64,000 nt of DNA from an uncultured Lachnospiraceae bacterium. Its GTDB lineage: Bacteria; Bacillota; Clostridia; Lachnospirales; Lachnospiraceae. Numbering within the stretch: position 1 is the stretch's first letter; every line of letters begins with the position of its first letter. This document shows, piece after piece, positions 61,817 to 64,000 of the stretch. The notes beneath the pieces were generated by a model that saw nothing but the letters and a program-made list of their open reading frames with translations, did no database searches and was not told the DNA's origin. Where the stretch lies: assembly GCA_947565425.1 (NCBI GenBank), contig CANOFW010000005.1, forward strand, positions 62,001 to 126,000, given 5' to 3'. A program made the translations under genes and the position numbers.

Positions 61817-62755
61817 ATGGAAGAAATTGTGAGCGTATTTCCCAGCGCTTTGCGTCCGTTATGCCGGGCGGGGTTTGCACGGGGGCTGGAGCCGGAAGAA
61901 ATTCGGCTGCGCATTGGTCGCCCGGTGATGGCATTGGCAAAAGGCAGAGAATATTTCTGGAATCAGAAAGAGATTGCCTGGCAGAACGACGAAGAGGCGA
62001 GTTATATCTGGCAGGAAGAAGACATGAAGGAAACGCTGTCAAGGATGAGCCGTTATTCCATGTATGCGCTGGAGGAAGAAATGAGAAATGGCTTTTTTAC
62101 GATTCAGGGCGGTCATCGCATAGGTGTTGCCGGACGCACTGTCTGCGAGCAGGGAAAGATTCTTTCCTTTCGCAATATTAGCTGTATCAATATCCGTGTG
62201 GCAAGGCAGAAGAAAGGGTGCGCTACAAAGCTGCTTCCATGGCTGACAGATGGAGACAATATTTATAATACGTTATTATTGTCGCCTCCGGGATTGGGTA
62301 AGACAACGATGCTGCGCGATTGTATTCGTCTGCTCTCAGAGGGAAACAGCATACTCCCGGGGAAGAAGGTGGGCGTTGTGGATGAGCGCAGTGAGCTTGC
62401 CGCCAGTTACTTTGGCGTTCCCCAGAATGATTTGGGGAATCGCACAGATGTGCTCGATAACTGTCCGAAAGCAGAGGGGATGCGTCTTCTATTGCGCAGC
62501 ATGTCGCCGCAGATTTTGGCGGTAGATGAGCTTGGGAGCAAGGAGGATTATCTGGCAGTGGAGGAGGCGTTGCACTGTGGCTGTCGGATTATTGGCACCA
62601 TGCATGCCAGAGACGTCTTTGAATTGCGGGAGAAAGTGTATCTGTCTGACTGGCTGGAAAAAGGGTTTTTTGGAAGGTTTGTATTTCTGATGCTGACGGA
62701 ATGTGGGGAACGTAAATTTTCCGTGTACGATGGAGGGATGCAAAAGTTATGTTGA
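61817..62755 (+). CDS. spoIIIAA: Stage III sporulation protein AA, ATPase
   Basis: A 312-residue ATPase of the secretion-ATPase family, part of the SpoIIIA-SpoIIQ channel linking mother cell and forespore. The Walker A motif PPGLGKTT is near residue 158, and the later GCRIIGTMHARDVFELREK is the VirB11-like signature. The start at 61817 has GAGGAGGGA just upstream; the open frame continues to 61652 without a ribosome site. Its stop overlaps spoIIIAB by seven bases. It provides energy for the channel in the engulfed forespore. Confidence 0.96.
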   Translation: MEEIVSVFPSALRPLCRAGFARGLEPEEIRLRIGRPVMALAKGREYFWNQKEIAWQNDEEASYIWQEEDMKETLSRMSRYSMYALEEEMRNGFFTIQGGHRIGVAGRTVCEQGKILSFRNISCINIRVARQKKGCATKLLPWLTDGDNIYNTLLLSPPGLGKTTMLRDCIRLLSEGNSILPGKKVGVVDERSELAASYFGVPQNDLGNRTDVLDNCPKAEGMRLLLRSMSPQILAVDELGSKEDYLAVEEALHCGCRIIGTMHARDVFELREKVYLSDWLEKGFFGRFVFLMLTECGERKFSVYDGGMQKLC

Positions 62756-63264
62756 AAGTAGCGGGAAGTATTTTAATCATCCTATCATCCGTATTGTATG
62801 GATGGAGGGTACAGCAGGAACTGGGAGAGCATGTGAGACAATTGGTAGGCATGAAGGAAATGTTTCTTATGTTGTATGGGGAGATTTCCTATACCAGAAC
62901 GCCGCTGAAGGAGGCATTTTTGCAGATTGCGTCCCAGGGCAAGGAGCCATTTTGTTCCTTTTTGCAAAAAGCGGCGGTAGAGCTGGATGAAAATGAGGAG
63001 GGGATAGGAAGTTTTTGGTGCGGTTTGGTGGAGCAGGAGGCGGACCATTTTCTGTTTGATGAAGAGGAACGCGGGATTTTGAAGCGTGTCGGGGAGAATT
63101 TCGGTTATCTGGACAGGCAGATGCAGTTAAAAAACCTGGAACTGTATATCGGACAGACGGAGGCTCTGATTGAGAAGGCGCAGAGAGAATTGCAGGATAG
63201 AAAGAAGCTGTCCGGAGTTTTGAGCGTGATGTGCGGCTTGTTTTTGATTATTCTTCTTGTATAA
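62749..63264 (+). CDS. spoIIIAB: Stage III sporulation protein AB
   Basis: A 171-residue membrane protein with hydrophobic helices at each end (GSILIILSSVLYGW and MCGLFLIILLV) and a helical, charged centre (QLVGMKEMFLMLYGEISYTRTPLKEAF). These features and the position after spoIIIAA identify SpoIIIAB, a GspF-like component of the channel in the mother-cell membrane. It overlaps spoIIIAA by seven bases and lies 38 bases before spoIIIAC. Confidence 0.95.
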   Translation: MLKVAGSILIILSSVLYGWRVQQELGEHVRQLVGMKEMFLMLYGEISYTRTPLKEAFLQIASQGKEPFCSFLQKAAVELDENEEGIGSFWCGLVEQEADHFLFDEEERGILKRVGENFGYLDRQMQLKNLELYIGQTEALIEKAQRELQDRKKLSGVLSVMCGLFLIILLV

Positions 63265-63302
63265 CAAGCACAGCAAAGCAATGGATGAATGCGGAGGAAG
63301 TT

Positions 63303-63497
63303 ATGAGTATAAGTTTAATTTTTAAGATTGCAGCCGTGGGGATTCTTGTTACGGTATTAAGCCAGGTATTAAAACACAGCGGGCGGGAAGAACATGCTTT
63401 TTTGACGAGCCTTGCCGGCCTTTTGATTGTACTGTTTTGGATTGTGCCGTACGTCTATGAGCTGTTTGAGACAATGAGGAACCTGTTTGCATTGTGA
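63303..63497 (+). CDS. spoIIIAC: Stage III sporulation protein AC
   Basis: A 64-residue, two-helix membrane protein. The start at 63303 follows GGAGGAAG; a longer frame from 63231 lies in spoIIIAB. The sequence ISLIFKIAAVGILVTVLSQ and TSLAGLLIVLFWIV is standard for SpoIIIAC. It forms part of the channel platform with SpoIIIAD. Confidence 0.95.
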   Translation: MSISLIFKIAAVGILVTVLSQVLKHSGREEHAFLTSLAGLLIVLFWIVPYVYELFETMRNLFAL

Positions 63498-63508
63498 CGG
63501 AGGGATTC

Positions 63509-63895
63509 ATGGATATTATTAAAATTGCCATTTTGGGGATCGTGGGCGCATTGCTGGCGATTATGCTCAAGAGCAATAAAAAAGAGTACGAGCTTTTTGT
63601 GACGCTGGGGGTGTCTCTGTGCATTTTTTATTTTATTATGTCCAAGCTGCAACTGGTTATTTCCGTCATCAACCGTATGCAGGAATATGTAAATCTAGAC
63701 ACCAGTTACATAGAAATTCTTATTAAAATGATTGGTATTACTTATGTATCGGAATTTTCAGCAAATCTATGTAAGGACGCGGGTTATCAGGCGGTGGCAG
63801 GGCAGATTGAAATGTTTGGTAAGCTCTCGATATTGGCAATCAGTATGCCAGTAATTCTGGTGCTGTTAGAGACTATCGGGGAATTTCTGGTATAA
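63509..63895 (+). CDS. spoIIIAD: Stage III sporulation protein AD
   Basis: A 128-residue membrane protein with three or four helices, beginning MDIIKIAILGIVGALLAIML. The start at 63509 follows GGAGGGA; the upstream ATG-like codon at 63494 overlaps spoIIIAC. The sequence YVSEFSANLCKDAGYQAVA is the family mark. It pairs with SpoIIIAC in the channel. Confidence 0.95.
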   Translation: MDIIKIAILGIVGALLAIMLKSNKKEYELFVTLGVSLCIFYFIMSKLQLVISVINRMQEYVNLDTSYIEILIKMIGITYVSEFSANLCKDAGYQAVAGQIEMFGKLSILAISMPVILVLLETIGEFLV

Positions 63896-63982
63896 TTTCG
63901 CCGGAGATTACATGTGCCGGAGTGCTTGAAGATGAATGAAACTGCGAAACGATGTCATAAGATTCCTGGAAAGGGAAGAATC

Positions 63983-64000
63983 ATGAAGGTAAAAAAAATC
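63983..64000 (+). CDS. spoIIIAE: Start of spoIIIAE, cut by the window end
   Basis: An ATG at 63983 with GGGAAG 7 bases before it opens a frame (MKVKKI) that reaches the window end. By gene order this should be spoIIIAE, a polytopic membrane subunit of the same channel. The six codons alone do not prove it, and the 87-base gap from spoIIIAD is otherwise empty. Confidence 0.6.

Overview
The window looks like a chromosomal segment of an anaerobic, endospore-forming gut Firmicute, most likely a member of the Lachnospiraceae (Clostridia). The basis is the sporulation genes (spoIVA, spoIIIAA to spoIIIAE, a ymxH-type gene), strong AGGAGG ribosome-binding sites, TTGACA/TATAAT promoters, paired ECF sigma factor and DUF4179 genes, BspA-type leucine-rich surface proteins and a clostridial glycerol operon with a DUF1667 protein. 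The species cannot be named from the sequence alone. I see no rRNA, tRNA, CRISPR array, intact insertion sequence or prophage.

Layout. 1-3 kb: the end of a xylulokinase gene, an L-fucose/L-arabinose-type isomerase and a YbjQ-family protein. 3-4 kb: a CPBP membrane protease on the minus strand. 4-14.3 kb: three large surface or secreted proteins, namely a carbohydrate-binding protein that has lost its 5' end, an M60 (enhancin-type) metallopeptidase carrying a dockerin-like segment, and a cohesin-like/FN3 protein. 14.4-16.7 kb: an amino-acid ABC transporter whose binding protein appears circularly permuted. 16.8-22.5 kb: housekeeping genes (dnaE, a pfkA-type gene, a TrmH-type methyltransferase, a hypothetical). 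22.6-24.5 kb: a minus-strand repeat peptide divergent from ahpC and a stand-alone AhpF N-terminal domain.

24.5-31.1 kb: the glycerol operon glpP-glpK-glpF-glpA-FAD oxidoreductase-DUF1667, preceded by a leader terminator that GlpP probably controls. 31.2 kb: ymxH. 31.5-36.3 kb: a maltodextrin-type ABC importer without its own ATPase, followed by malQ. 36.4-44.5 kb: two ECF sigma/DUF4179 modules flanking an hsdR remnant and a TetR-ABC-FtsX operon. 44.9-48.2 kb: a chemoreceptor and spoIVA. 48.4-52.9 kb: a transglutaminase/BspA-like surface protein, a metallo-beta-lactamase-fold hydrolase and an Ig-like secreted protein. 53.2-56.5 kb: a small membrane protein, alaS and rpsU. 56.8-61.6 kb: a giant secreted GH127 (beta-L-arabinofuranosidase-type) protein. 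61.8-64 kb: the start of the spoIIIA operon under a recognisable sigma-E promoter.

Together the genes describe a glycan-foraging, spore-forming gut bacterium. Secreted enzymes and adhesin-like proteins act on host or plant glycans. Importers take up amino acids and maltodextrins, and pentose, glycerol and glycolytic enzymes process the products. The most unusual items are the permuted binding protein, the repeat peptide with two CxxxD motifs, the neighbouring dockerin-like and cohesin-like genes, a structured intergenic element before the chemoreceptor gene, and a sigma-E promoter apparently nested in the terminator hairpin that hides the spoIVA ribosome-binding site.
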